From Prototheca cutis (Eukaryota; Chlorophyta; Trebouxiophyceae; Chlorellales; Chlorellaceae): DNA of 64,000 nucleotides. Where the stretch lies: positions 899,805-963,804 of the forward strand of contig BCIH01000003.1 of NCBI GenBank assembly GCA_002897115.2, written 5' to 3'. Position 1 is the first letter of the stretch. Every line of letters starts with the position of its first letter. The notes beneath the pieces are model-generated. The model was not told the origin of the DNA. It searched no databases and was given only the letters and a program-made list of their open reading frames with translations. The position numbers and the translations under genes were made by a program. Positions 23,264 through 36,089 of this stretch are shown in pieces.

Positions 23264-23826
23264 GGGGGTCGGGTTCCTGGGGCAGTTTTTTTTATGATCG
23301 AGCGAGACGTCTGCGTGCAGCCTGAGGGCTGCGCCAAGTTTTGATGCCGGCTCGTTGTGCCCCCAAATCTTTTGTAAGTGTGTGGGAGAGCAGTCAAGAC
23401 GTCAATCACGAGCTATATCGAACGTGGGCTGGTTCGGGTCCGGATGATCTTACGCACCCCCAGGGTAAACGAAGCTGGCGGCATAATGGTCACACGGAGA
23501 TCGTACGAGATCCTTCGCGGTTTCTTCAAGGAAACCGGCAACCCTTGCACATCGCTCCAGCCACCGTGTTGCCAACAACCAGCTCAAGATTTGTGTTAAG
23601 GAGCGTCAGGCGCAGGCCTGACATAGAGTCGTGCTGGGGTGTTGCCGCTCTCTAGCAGGAAGGGTCGCCTGGTCCTAGCCGGGCTAGGTCGGCACTGCAC
23701 CAAATTCGAGCTCGGTTCGCCATGGTGCGTCGACGCGGTGTTTCCCTGCCTGTCCTTGGCACATGTGCATTCCGTTGTGCGGCATATTCGTGTGCAGAGG
23801 GCAAACGCGGTCCTGCTGTGGTCGCC
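23264..23826. other. Intergenic region between BDH and MLO
   Basis: Holds the BDH 3' untranslated region, including a TGTAA candidate polyadenylation signal, and the MLO promoter. Open frames here do not resemble proteins. Confidence 0.5.
23373..23377 (+). terminator. Candidate algal polyadenylation signal TGTAA after BDH
   Basis: TGTAA lies about 110 bp downstream of the BDH stop codon. UGUAA is the usual poly(A) signal of chlorophyte algae. Position and motif fit, but the 5-mer alone is weak evidence. Confidence 0.4.
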
Positions 23827-26800
23827 ATGTGGGGCAGAGCACTGGCGGTGTGTATGGTAGGCCTCCTGCCCAGCGATACAGCTGTCCCCTTGCGTCACAG
23901 GCCGGGGGAGCCGCCTACACGGATCCTGGCTTAAAGGAGACCCTGCTCGATGTAATGCATGGTTGGATGGGATCAGGGTTGTTCTCCTGTTTGTAGGACA
24001 CACTTTCACTGCATGGATGGCACGTGTGCTTCGCTGGGAAACGCTGTAGCCCCAGGGAACGTGGCTACCATCCGGGGCAATCCACCCACCAACAACCCAC
24101 TTTCATAGACGCCCACGTACATCATAGCAACGGTGTTCTTCTTTTTCACGGTGGTGTCGCTCCTGTTTGAGCTGGTGCGGCAGTCGTGCTGTGCCAGGCG
24201 CTTTTGAGGGTCTGAAGCAACTTTGAGGTTGGGCTCGGTGGACTTGGACGATCCGTGTGCATGTTCCAGAGCATGCTGGCCTCAGCCATACCCATGCCAA
24301 CAGGGCGTGGAGAAGCTAGACCACTTTTTGGAGAAGAAGGGACGGCCAGGGCTGCAGATTGGTCTGCGGCGGCTGGTGGGGGAGCTCACGCTGCTGGGGT
24401 TTGTGTCGCTCATCCTCATGCTGTTCCAAAGCTCTCTTACTGCCATATGTGGTAGGGTATGGGGTGGAGTGTGATGGGACTGGTGGAACGAGGGGTGGAG
24501 ATTGGGTAAAGTCTTGAAAAGGCAGCCTACGGTCAGTCTAGGGCCTCTGCATGATGCCTGCACTGCCCGTTGTTTATTTTTGTTTGCAGGCTGTCCCTCG
24601 TGGTTACCAGCACAGCCACGGAGTTATCGTCATGTTGGGCTATTCCATTACATGCTGAGCGCCTGTTCGCTGCATCCTTTGCTTTACTGTGCAGTACCGT
24701 ATTCGTCTACAATGGCGACATGGACGTTGCTGGGCAACGTAGACGGCTGCCCCTGCTGCTTGTCCGACATGCCTGTCTCGGCTTGTGCCCAGGTGCAGGA
24801 GGGNATCCTTTTTTTCTGGCATGTGAGCACAAGATGAGCTGGGAGTTGACGACGGCACGAACTTTGAATGAGATGACCTGCCCTGCTTAGGCAAGGGTCT
24901 TAGGTGGGATTTCCCCCCGCCTGTTCGTTCGCCCACTGGAATGCCTGGACATGTTTACGACGAAAGAGTCCCACCACTGACACGTTCATGTCCCTACTCC
25001 CCCCAATCCACACCCACACATTACAGATGGCCCAGGGCTGCCTGTTTGACTCGGACGACTTGAGTCCCTACTGCGGCTGCCACAACAGCACGCATGGCTA
25101 CCCGGACATTGACGACGTTGCCAGTGCCAGCGACGANGGCGACGAGTGCATCGCCTTTCAGGACGGGGAGCACATCTTCATGGAAGCCTTGCTGTACATC
25201 AGCGCCACTACGACTGCAAAGGGGCTGAACCTCACCATCCCAGAAGTCTGCGACTTGCTGGAAGCAGGCATCGCCACGTCAACACCACCTCCTCCGCCTT
25301 CTACACGTGAGCAGTCGCCGAACGACGGTCGCCGGCGGCTGCTACAAGGATCGGAGAGCACCCTGCCGCTACCGCCAGCGCCGCCTCCTCCGGGACTGTG
25401 GCAGGGAGACGAGCAAGTGGCAAAGGACCCCACAGGCCACCACGTGTTACCCAAAGTCAAAGACTTTACGTGTGCAGGGCCTTTTCTCACGGGCGAGTGT
25501 GGGGAGGGCCACGTGCCCTTTATCAGTGCTGACAGCCTGCACCAGGTGAGGCATGGGTTCGTAGCGTGTTGCGCTGGTGTCGGGGTTGTGACTTTGTCCA
25601 ACAATCTCTTGCCGGGCATCAGGTTCTGCAACAGCTGTTGGGGAGGGGGGTACCGCAAATGTTTGGGAGATCCCTGGCCTGCAAGGTTTTGCAGATGGGA
25701 GCTGCCTGTTCGTGCGCCTTTCGGCGAGTCCATCCCATTTCCCTTCTTACCCCTGCACGCATTCATGCCACCAACACTCAATGGCCATGCTTGCAGATTC
25801 ATCTGTGGATTTTCTTGTTGGCCATGTTCCATGTCGTGTGTTCTGTGCTCATGATTGTGCTGGCCGAGTGGCGCATTCGGCAGTGGCAGCGCTGGCAAGA
25901 AGAGGATGAGTCCATTCGGAGCGAGCCGGTGCACCCTTCCGAGGCAGCCAGCCGCCGGCACCTGGTTGGGCTCAATGGCGGCATGTCCCCGGCGAGCAGG
26001 GGGGCCTCAGCCGATGGTTTTTCTGTGAGCCAGCCACCTAGTTGGTCTCACATGGACTGCGGAGCAAAAGATGCAGATGCACATCACGCGATGGGGCCGG
26101 AGGGGCCAGCTACAGAGCCCGGAATGTGTCTGTCGGCCTCGGAGCCGGGAAAGGCATGTCAAATGGCAGATGGTGCATCTGAGGTGGGCACCCTGAGGAG
26201 CTGGTGGCAGGAATTCAGAGAGAACATGCGACAGCGCTGGATTTGCCGGTGCGTGTGTGGAATAATGACAACGAATTGCGTTTGGGGCTGCCTGCAATAG
26301 ACCCCTAAGAATAATGTCATCCCCCCACCAGCCCAACACACACACACACTGGGTCAGGGCCGAGGAGCTGAAGGGTCCCAAGGCCCATGTGCTGGAGGGT
26401 GTGCAGGTCCTGCTCCGGGCGTTTTGGCCAAACATGATTTCCCGCGGCGAATTTGTGCTGATCCGGCAGTCTTACATGGCGACATATGGCGTGGCGCCAC
26501 CCTTTGACTTTGTGGCCCTGGTCCGGCAGTGCCTGGAGCTGGATGCTGCGCGGCTCGTGGGCATCACCCCGGACATGTGGCTGGTGGTCATCCTGTTGGT
26601 TCTCCTGTCTGGCCTCATTGGCTGGCTGGGGGCCCTCATGGTCGCGGTGTCCGGGGTCATGATCCTGGCCGTCAACGTCCGCCTCTGTTATGTCATCCGG
26701 TTCCGCTGCCGCGGCGGCCGCGCCAATGTCATGCAAGTCAACCGCAAGGTGATTTTTTTGTTTATTTATTGCTTTATTAAGGGGGGGGGGGGGTTCAAGG

Positions 26801-27614
26801 AGAGGAAGGGATGAGGCAACAGCAATTTTCATCGTTGTTTCCCTGTGCACCACTATGGATTAGTAAACCCACCACACATAACACATTCAAACACGATAAA
26901 ATGCAGATCTGGAACTCTCCGCTCTTTCTGACCGTGTCCATCCGCTCAGTGGTCTTCTTCTGCTCACTCATTTACTCGACGACCGTCCTGTTTGCGTGGC
27001 AGTTTGGTGTGCACGGCTGCTTCTTCACGGGCGAGGCCGACATGTTTGGGTTTGCGGGGCGCCAGCCCTGGTGGTTCTCGCTCATCTTTGCCACGCTCAT
27101 GCTGGCTTGGATCTCCATGGTCACCGTGCCTGCCTACTCCCTCGTGCTCAACGCCTCGCCGGCGCAAAGTCAGCTGGGCAACAAATCGCCCTTTCTCAAC
27201 GTGCGCACGTGAAGGGTTGTTCATGATGGCGACGGCGATGTTTGCGTGTCTGTCTGGGTGGGGNCCTAATGGCAATTCCATGGTGGCAGCAGCCTGGGTG
27301 GGTTTGGTGATGGCACCCGCACGTAGTACCACCTGATCACAGCTGCCATCAAACTACTCAACTCCATGCACTCGAACATCACACAGCCGGAGGGGGGAGT
27401 GGATGTGGAGAGTTCTAATGCCAGNATGGACACCCTCTACGCCAAGCGGAGGGGCGAGGTGGCGGCACGCAAGGTGGCGCAGGATGCACTGGCGGAGGAA
27501 TGGGCACGCCTGGAGGAAGAAAAAGCGCGCCTGACTGAGCTGGCAAGGTCCCTGGGCCAGCAGGATCCATTCCCTGGAAAGAGCAACAGCTGTACTGGAA
27601 ANTTTTCATCGTGA
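23827..27614 (+). CDS. MLO: MLO-family seven-transmembrane protein
   Basis: The start is uncertain; ATG 23827 is a candidate. Exons carry AGGAAYTDPGLKETLLD, then TPTYIIATVFFFFTVVSLLF (first helix) and GVEKLDHFLEKKGRP with LVGELTLLGFVSLILMLFQS (second helix). A long extracytosolic loop follows, with Cys residues, a poly-Pro stretch and FISADSLHQ, then IHLWIFLLAMFHVVCSVLMI and WRIRQWQRWQEEDE. Later exons carry MISRGEFVLIRQSYMATYGV, FDFVALVRQCLELDAARLVG and paired helices from TPDMWLVVILLVLLSGLIGW, then IWNSPLFLTVSIRSVVFFCS and WFSLIFATLMLAWISMVTVP. The C-terminus is a charged helix (EEWARLEEEKARLTELARSL). Land-plant MLO proteins act in Ca2+ influx and powdery-mildew susceptibility; the algal role is unknown. 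One intron holds a G-run (about 26780). Confidence 0.88.
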
Positions 27615-27901
27615 GCAATTGATGCCTCCCCCTTGTTGCTTGCACTTTGTCATCACTGCTACTCCGTTACTGCACGCGTGGCCGCAGCAGACACTCTGCA
27701 CTGTTGCGCAAACTGGTCAGCACTTGCGCTTTGTGAGCATGCATGCATGCACTCCAAGACTGTGCCCATTCTGATTGCTTGACATTTCATTCAGGTATCT
27801 CTTCATGGCAGTGCGCTCAGCAAACCACGAGCATGTTGCCACAAGTGAACTCAGTCCGGATGAATTCAGGGAAAGTGAATCCAGAGCACAGCAGGAAATG
27901 C

Positions 27902-30900
27902 TCATGCACCACGGTTCCCGCCACGTGCCTCGAGCGTGTCCATGAGCTCGGTGCACATCTTGAGAAGTGCCTCCTTCTCCGCCTGAGCCTCGGCCAACTG
28001 GTCCTCCAGCCCTGAGATGATGGACTTGTACTGCGCCTTCATCTCCGCCGCCCGCCCATTCTCGGCACGATAATCAGCCAGGCAGGCTTTGACTGCATCC
28101 AACTCCACCTTATTTTATTGGGAGGGAGAGGCGACAGTGTGGGGGATTCCATGGAGCCATCGAAATGCAGGCCTGGCATCCTGACATTGGGGCACGAAAC
28201 GCCATCCTCCCACCTTGAGCGCGACGACCTCCTCCTCGCGCCGTTGGCCATCCTGTACAGCACGGTCGCGAGCGCCGCGAGCCAGTGCCGCCTCATGCAC
28301 AGCGGCGTCACAGCGTTGGAGCACTGCTGCCAGTTCAGTGTCCTTGGCAGCGAGCACCTCCTCATGCCTGCGCTCAAGCTCCGCCCGTGCATTCTCGGCG
28401 GCGGCCGCCTGCTTCGACACCTCCTCCTGCTGGTGGAATTTGATTCAAAGGGTATGGTGGTGGGGGTGCACCAGGAGTGGCGTTGTGAGGCCAAGACAAA
28501 GCGGCGGAGACGATGGAGACGAATGAAAAACGTCAAGTTTCCGGACGAAACCCAGAGCCCCCGCTTGCCTCGTGGGCGGCCCGTTCCCGGGCGTGGTCCC
28601 GCTTGGCGGCTGCGATCGCGCTTTCCAACTGCGCTGCTCTCTTGTCTGCGGCCGCCAGCAGTGCAGCCTGCTCTTCAGCGGCAGCTCGAAGCGCGTCCAC
28701 TTCGGTCTGAAGCACGCGGCACTTGGCTTGGACACCCACCAACTGCGCCGAGTGCCGGTCTTCCAGTTCTGCCACCGTCTGCTGGTAGCTCGACAGCAGG
28801 GCACTGGCCTCTGCACCCCATGTCTCCAGTCGAACCACCTGAAGGATTTTAATTTGGGTTTTTTCTTTGGATTGAGTGTGTACTGCAAGGGTTGGACGAG
28901 ACATGAGGCGTGCGGGTTGGCATGGCAAACACCAGCGGAAATGCCGCCACCCTCCAGAAAACACACACATGCAGCCCTACAAACTGGTAGCTACCTGATC
29001 ACGGAGTGCCTGGACTGCGGCAGGTGAAATGGGTGGTGATGCCAATGACTTCATGGCCTGTGCCTGATGCAGGCCCGTTGCGACCACTGGCGGCGTGGCC
29101 GCTGCCCGGGAAGCTGGTGGGAAGGCGGCCCGTGCGCTGGGCGGCCCAGCACCAGAGACCCGCTTCTCCGCGCCATCGGCGTCATAAGTATCCATGTCCA
29201 GCATTGTGCCGGCCGCGGCCAGGGAGTATCGGGGTGGTCGGGGCTGACTCATGTGCTGAATGGTGGCCGGCGTCGCCGCCTCCAGTGCCTGCGGTAGATG
29301 AAGTGTGTTGTCATTGAGGTGTTTCATGCCAAAGGAAACAGCAGGTGGCAGTACACATGGAACGTCCATTTCGCCATGTCGTTCAAGCAACCAAGGCCAG
29401 AAGCTTCCATGGCATGCACCTGCAACATGCGTGCGACATCAGACGTAAACTGCAGTGTAGCCGTGGCACCACAATCCGCACTCGGCGTGGTCAGCGGTGC
29501 AGCGGTGGTGCTGACCAAGGCCGGGTGGGAAATGTCAGTTGCCGGCCTTGCTGGCGCCGGGTGCTTGCTCAAAAAAGGGGCTGGCTGAAGGGTGGCTGGA
29601 GTGTCGACGGGGGGTTCCACAGGGCAAGGGGTTGTGCTCGCTGCACTCGGGGGCGGTTGAGCGCCTGCACCAGTCGTTACAGGCACTTCCTCTGCCGGAC
29701 GCACGGCTGTCATCGCGGGTTCCTCCGCCTCCACAAGGACAGCTGTCACCACGGGCTCTTCCTCCGCGACCGGGAGAGCTGTCAGACCACCTGAACTCAG
29801 CACCAGCAAGCCTGCTGCCGGCGTGAGCGACAGGCGCTGAACCAGGCCCCGACCGCCGCTCTGGATGACGGGGGTAACCCCAGGCGTGGCTTCGCCACCC
29901 GTTATGGTTGCCCTGGAAGCTGCGCTCTTGCTGCCTGTACTCCCCACAGATGCGCCGTCCTGAATCCCTCGAGCCGACGAGAGCCGGCCATGCTGGACGC
30001 TAGAGGCAACAGCCGCCAGTTCAGCCGCCAAGTGCACGCCCTCTGAGGCCGGCGTGCCGTGCTGCAGTGCCGATGTACCAGGCGTCGGCACCAGGGCCGA
30101 GGGCATCCGCACGCCAGAGGATCCGGGTTGTGTCAGGGCCATCGTCGAGAGCAGCGGTGGCGCTGGCGTGGCAACCAGCGGCGATGTGGGGCCGAGCCCG
30201 CTTGGAGACGGACCGGTGCTTGCCGGCGCAGTTCCAGTGGCAGGGGAAGGCAGGTCATAGGGCGCCCTGCTCCGTGCAACTGCCTCCTCAACATCTACAG
30301 TCACCGGCTCTGCAGCGTCGTCATTATCGGACTGTTGGAGGGACGGCGACACGGGGTCATGCTCGGGCAAAGGCATTGCCTTGAGGTTGCCGGCAGTGGA
30401 TGGCATTGGAGATGGTGTCTCTGGCTGCGTATGGGAGTCTCCGGCAGCCACCAGAGGGCCGCTGCTGCCGCCTTGGGCCTGTGCCACTGGGATCTCCCGC
30501 ACACCAGCCTCGGACATAGGATCCTCGGCCAGAATGGGCAGTGAAGAATGACTGGCAGGAGGGCTGTTGTTGCCCTTCAGCGATGCCACAGTTCCTTGCG
30601 CCACATCCGGAACACGCGAGTCTTGCAAATGCTGGGGGGCAGATCCATGCACTGCATTGCATGCGATGCCTCCTAACCCGGTGCTCGCTGGGGATGCCTG
30701 GGTAACAGTGAAGGCTGCGTCAACAGCCCCCACTGGAGGGTCCATACCTGCTCCTTTGCTCTGTGCTGGCACCACCTCGCTGGGTGCATCGAGCACAGGT
30801 GGNAGTGATACTGTTGGCAAAGAGGCATTGCCACCAGGCCCTTCCAACGCACCAGCACCGGAGTGCTGCAGGCTCGCCGGGTCCTGAGCACCTACCGCTG

Positions 30901-32920
30901 TCGTTAGTGCCTCAGGCTCGCCATGTTCCTCCCAGGGGTACGTCTCTGGGACCAGAATTCCCTCAGACTCGGCATCAGCAACCCCTTCTTCTGCCGGCTC
31001 CAACGGTCGGTGCGGAGAGGGTGCTGGCCCTGGTGAATCTGATGAAAGCTTGGGCGCTTCCCCAGGTTGCTGCTGCTGGCGCTGCTGCACCGTATCGGTT
31101 GTGGTCTCCCAGTGGGCTTGACCTCCAGCAGCAGCAACCGGCTGAATGCCGACCAGCACCTCTGAATCAGGCCTCGTAAAAGATGTGGTCACGATGGTGC
31201 CTGAGCTGCGACGACCTGGTTCCCTAGCAAACCTGCTGGGACCCAGGCCCATCAAGACGCCGCCAGGAAACGATGAGCGGCCAGAGGCGCTCGGTCGTAG
31301 GATGGAGTGTGACGGTGGCAGCAGTGCCGGCGAGNCGACAGCTTCAGTCATCACCGCATCTTCGCCATCGTACTCGGTGGGCGCCGGGGACGCGGCAGGC
31401 GTGGTGGACGCNGGTGAATCAAACAACCTGACGGCAACCACGGGGCTATCGGGGGCNGGAGGAGGTGGGAGCGTGTCGGTCGATGAAGCCCCACCACCCG
31501 TGGAGAGCCTTGGAATACGCGGGCCAGAGGATGCAGCGGCTGCAAACGATGCCTCCCGATCACCACTGCTGCTGCTGTTGNTCCCGCCGACAGCACTGCC
31601 GCCCACCTGCCCTGAGGAGCCCGTGGAACAGGGCTGTAGCTGCTCAGACAATGGCTGTGCCACCAAGGATGCGCTGGCAAAGTTGGTCTCCAGCGGCTGG
31701 TGGCCGACGCGTGTACTGTTGGTTCCAGCAATTCCGCCATCGACAGGGCCCGAGAGGATGGAAGAGGCGTCTGCCACTGCAGGCAGGGGCAAGGAACCAC
31801 AGCCGCTTGCCACACTCCGGCGCCNCACGGCAATCTNTTCGCCTCCATCATTGGGCCGCCGAGACGGTCGGTCCAAGGNCCCTCCAGCGAATTCGGCGGT
31901 GCTACCGACATACCGAAGTGCCGGCTCAGCATATTCGCTGGCCAGACTGCCCAAGGAAGACTCAGGCGGCGACGGCACACCGGCAACAAATCCCTGGCCC
32001 GCGCTGGCATGTGCATCCACCTTATAGGCACCGGTGATGGGGTGTGCAGTGTAGGAGCTCCTNGGGCCCTCCGACAGCCCGGTGGCTTCCCAGTCTTCAC
32101 TGTGGCCAGACGCAGTGCCCGCCTGGACTCGCCTGTCTTCGAAAACATCCTGGAGCCCATGGGAAGATGGGTCAAAAGCTTCTCCCACATGGCCTCCTTC
32201 TTCGAAATTCAGCTGCGTGCCACCAGGGACCTCTGCATCACTCGCCCCAGTCTTTCCGGCATCGCTCAGCCGGGAACGCTGCTTCTTGGAGCTGCCGGGC
32301 GTGAGGGCCTTGAAGATGATGGAAGGGAACCGTGCCGCCTGCATGATTGGGGAAGCTGTTATCAAGTCGGACATGCAGTGAAAGTTATTAGGCGCTGGGG
32401 GCCATCGCACCAGCAGCAAATACGCATCTCCTCACCAGCAACATGTGCTCACCAAGGCCACCTTCATCCCGTTTCCAAAAGCCCCACGTGCCTGGGCTCG
32501 CAATGAACGCCTTCGCTCAACTCCAGGGGTGATTTTAGGTGGCTTCTCAGGGGAAGGCTCCCGCTCCTCTTCATGGACCATGGGCATGACAGGCACGCCC
32601 AGCAGCTTCCGGTTGGCTCCGATGCTGACGCCACTGAGAGGGCCCCTCCGGACTGGCTGGGCCATCTTGTTCTCAAAGACGTCAATCTTCGTTCGTATGC
32701 CTCGCAGATGAGCCAGACTGGGCCGGCCAGCTGGGGCCGCGGAGGGGCCTCCATCCAGCGTCCTCAGAAACTGGTCTGCAGTCAGAGGGTCATGCTGGGA
32801 GAGCTTGGAGAGGCAGTCCCCCGCAGCGCAGACGCAAGCGCTATCGTCCCACTCATCAGCCAAACGAGTCATTTCAACTTTAATACCTGCAGGAATGAAC
32901 TCGTCCTCTGCCCCGGCCAT
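27902..32920 (-). CDS. Long disordered protein with C-terminal TACC-like coiled coil
   Basis: The ATG at 32920 starts MAGAEDEFIPAGIKVEMTRL; exon 1 runs to about 32455. Exon 2 (about 32350-29422) is an unbroken frame of nearly 1,000 codons rich in Ser, Pro, Gly, Ala and Thr, with no recognisable fold. Later exons (about 29300-29000, 28840-28573, 28435-28217, 28109-27902) are continuous heptad coiled coil: LETWGAEASALLSSYQQTVA, AELERRHEEVLAAKDTELAA, MKAQYKSIISGLEDQLAEAQ. The final AEKEALLKMCTELMDTLEAR matches the closing block of TACC domains (E-x-L-x-x-I/M-C-x-E/D-L), which bind XMAP215/ch-TOG and centrosomal or spindle microtubules in animals and fungi. The assignment rests on the last 40 residues plus architecture, so a generic coiled-coil protein remains possible. 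Confidence 0.65.
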
Positions 32921-33399
32921 GGTGGTGGTGGTCGGCGACTCGGAAGGCCCAGGGGTTTGTTTGCCTGCAAGGTGCTGATATTCACTCCGCGAGCCACAGC
33001 AGCATGTCGTGTGTGGCAATGATCCAGCTACCCTGAGGGCAGAGTTTTATAAATTATGTTCTGTCCTCTGTAGCTCATTGACATGTGAATGCCCTATTGG
33101 AAAAGACCGAGATGGACGCCGATCGTGGGATGGGGACCCCCCGACAGGTGTTCGCAGATTGAAATTTCGCGCTTGCGATGGAATTTTCGGAACTTCCCCT
33201 GGACTGCCAGCGGGGCGACAACGGGCACGGTTGAACGAAAGTGGTAAAATTCAAGCCGTACATCATATTGAATACACGTCAGTCAGAGAGCAGAAGAATG
33301 TTCTGCCCGTTATCGTGCGGCAACAGCCCGGGCTGTTGCCGATGTGTGCAGTGGGTCTCATCAAGGTCGTCCCGCGGGCCTGCTGTGCCAGCTCACCCA
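32921..33399. other. Intergenic region 5' of the TACC-like gene
   Basis: Contains the TACC-like gene promoter and the 3' end of the GATA gene. No exon was recognised. Confidence 0.5.
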
Positions 33400-36089
33400 T
33401 CATGCCATGCAGGGCTGGCTCTCGAGGCCGTGCTCCTCTCCCACGCTCCCCAGCACTGACAGCGCCGACTGTCGCCATCGCTCCGCCACGTGCCCTGCCA
33501 TGCACGCCACCTCGGGGTGCGGATGGCCTCGCAGGGCTGCCACCGCCTGTGGCAGCGCCAACCGGTCAACGGCCGCCAGGTCAGCTCGNCGCGAAGACAG
33601 TGCCAATAGGATGGGAAGGGCAGTGCTCGATGGCAGCACGCCCGTGGCTGCACAGTCATTTTTGTTGAAAGGGGGTTTCATTGTGAGGGGGAGAGGTGCA
33701 GGGCGCTGGGTGTTGGGAGTGGGTTGGGGTGGAGGATGCAGGCCACCCTGGGACTGCTGCCAGATGCACAAGGCAAATTGTAACGATCAGACCAGCCCAC
33801 TATCTATCTCATTCCCCAGCAAACACACACACACACATCCGCACCTGGGTCCGGGGTCCTGAGCGCGTGAGCCCAGTGCGAGAGTTGGCGTGGTGTGAGG
33901 GGCTGGTCGTCTGAGGCCTGCCGCATTCCGCCTTGTCCATGGAAGCGGGGCGTGGCCTGCGCCTGGGTCCCCGTGGGACCCGGCGACCCCGGCAGCACCA
34001 GACTCAGGGGAGACGGGACGCCGGNCCAGGCATGCAGCGCGGGGTCGTCCAGACAGGTGGCGCCCAGGCCTGAGGCTGGCGCCTGGATCAATGTCACGGG
34101 GGAGGCCAGCGCGAGGCCAAAGTCCTCCAGATCCAAGCCCAGCGGGGACAGACTGGGCGGCAGCTGCGGCCGCACCTTGCCGCCGCAGGGCGTCAGCCCC
34201 GGCAGGCCCATCGGTGCCTCGCGGACCAGAGGGGTGAGCAGCCCGGGATAGCAGGGCAGGTCGCCCACGCCCGCCAGACTGGGAGGGCACACGCCAGCGG
34301 CGGGCGATTGATGATGACCTGTGGTAGAGAGTGATGGGCTCCTGGGTGAGGTTCTCATGCTGTCATGGCTTGGCATGCCTGACCCTGGTGAGATCTCCCT
34401 GGCAACCGCCCCCGTATCCGAACCTGGGCTGAGGTGGGAGTGGAGCCAGCTCATGAGGCTGTCCAGAGACGGGAACAGGGCACCACCGAAGGCCGGCTCA
34501 GCGCGGAAAACATTGGACCTGTGACGCGAAGGGTGACTGGAGGGTGTGACCGTCGTCCGCACCTCAAAGATAGATCAGGAACCCAGGTAAGTAACAGTGC
34601 CATGAGCAGCTTCAAAACACAACGTCATAGGCAATCCACCGCCGTGACTCACGTGTTGCCCGCACTGGATGCCGCAAGGACCTGGGTGCCGTAGGCGTCC
34701 ACAAGGTAAAACCGCCGCATCCAGTAGGCTCCCATGTGCAGGACCTCCTCCCTGTGGAAACGTCGAGCGTCAGGGGGGCAGTGTTTCATGCCGCACATAT
34801 GTGTCTATGCACAATTGTAGCGCAATCAGTCTCTTTGCCATGGGTGATTGCAAAAAGCCCCGGCCCAAAGCCAAATGGGCCCCCGGTTGAAAACGTGCCT
34901 GACGTCCACCCAGCCCTCGCTGTCGAGCCGGCTGCCCTCGGTCAGGGCCATGAGCGATGCCGGTGTCATGGCCGGCAACAGGCACGCCGACTCTGGGACT
35001 TGGGTCACGATTCCGATCTGTCCCAGCCAGGCAATGACCTTGGCGCGGTTTGTGCAGGTCAGATCGGGCCCCGGAAAGTCCGGGACTTTGGTGTAGGTGT
35101 AGTGTCCGCTGGACCTCGAGTCGATGCCCTGCATCGGGAGTGCAAGATTGCGATCGCTCGCGTGTTTTGAATAGATGCTGGGCATTCGACCATGCAGCGC
35201 AGCTTGTTCACGAACCGCGCCATATCGCCTTTCCTGACACGTCGACCAACAACGCCCATGAGCTTACCACGACGGCCAGTGTGCTCTCGAGATCGGCGTT
35301 TTGGACCCAGACGAGCATGTACTGGGTCCGATGGTATGACAGCTTCTGGAGGCAGTATGACTTGTACATTGGGGAAGATCCCGTGACCTGGCGCGTTGAG
35401 GGTAATCCCCCCGCATGCGCGCTGATGTAAAAATTGTTCCTGCAGCACACGGCCGGGGTGGAGCAACATGGATGTGAAAGGCGGCCGAACTCCAACCACC
35501 AGCAGTCTGGAGGCAATCGCCACTCCCAAGACCCCTCCTCTCTTCCTCCTCACCCTCTGCAGGATTCAGAATCGCTGTGCGTGGGAGAGAAGCCGGAGTC
35601 CACGCTGAGCTTGACATGGCTGCCAGCCCAATGCGTGATGTCCTTCTCCTTGACCTCTGGCCGCCGACTGGAGAGCTCCTGCCCCGGCTGCAGGACGGGT
35701 CTCCCCACCTTGGCCCACCGCTGACCACACCTGTCACGCAGTGGTAATGTAAATAAGTAGTGGTACCATGTCAAATACACCGTACTGTGTGGTGTCGGGC
35801 GGCTCTTGGGAGACATCGCCCGTTTGCGCCGGAAATGATGTGTGCGCGATCCGGTCCACATTGTGGAAATGCATCGCAAGTGACCCCGCCACACACACAT
35901 TCACACGACGGAACCCTGAGCGATTAGAAGCACAAACCTGTTGCACAAATTAGCCCAGTTCTTGGACCCTGGAGACACAGGCCAGCCCTTGCGCCACGAT
36001 CCAGAGGTGGTGGTGGCGTTGCAGAGGGCGCAACACACCCCTGCGGCCGCGCCCCCCACATAGATCTGATTCTGTTCGAGAGCAGCCAT
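33400..36089 (-). CDS. GATA-type zinc-finger protein with TFIIS N-domain-like tail
   Basis: The ATG at 36089 gives MAALEQNQIYVGGAAAGVCC and the first knuckle CALC, TTTSGSWRKGWPVSPGSKNW, then LCN. The next exon, joined across an intron ending about 35734, continues R-CGQRWAKVGRPVL, making a full GATA finger (C-x2-C, then CNRCGxxWAK). The inter-knuckle loop is about 25 residues against the usual 17-20. Middle exons (about 35450-34900) are less certain: MYKSYCLQKLSYHRTQYMLV, MARFVNKLRCMVECPAS, KVPDFPGPDLTCTNRAKVIA and SRLDSEGWVDVRH. Next come MGAYWMRRFYLVDAYGTQVL and a Pro/Ser/Gly-rich exon. The last exon has LPQAVAALRGHPHPEVACMA then GHVAERWRQ, resembling the TFIIS N-terminal/Med26 (LW) bundle. 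This suggests a chromatin or transcription factor. It could be two adjacent genes. Confidence 0.6.

Noticed and set aside
23378..23599. Plus-strand frame after BDH (VKTSITSYIERGLVRVRMIL) as a separate small gene
   Set aside because: No homology, no splice support, and it sits in the BDH 3' region beside a TGTAA signal.
35734..35946. Frame with HNVDRIAHTSFPAQTGDVSQ as the exon after the first GATA knuckle
   Set aside because: It would require a 22-nt intron. Splicing to the acceptor near 35734 instead restores the canonical CNRCGxxWAK half of the finger.
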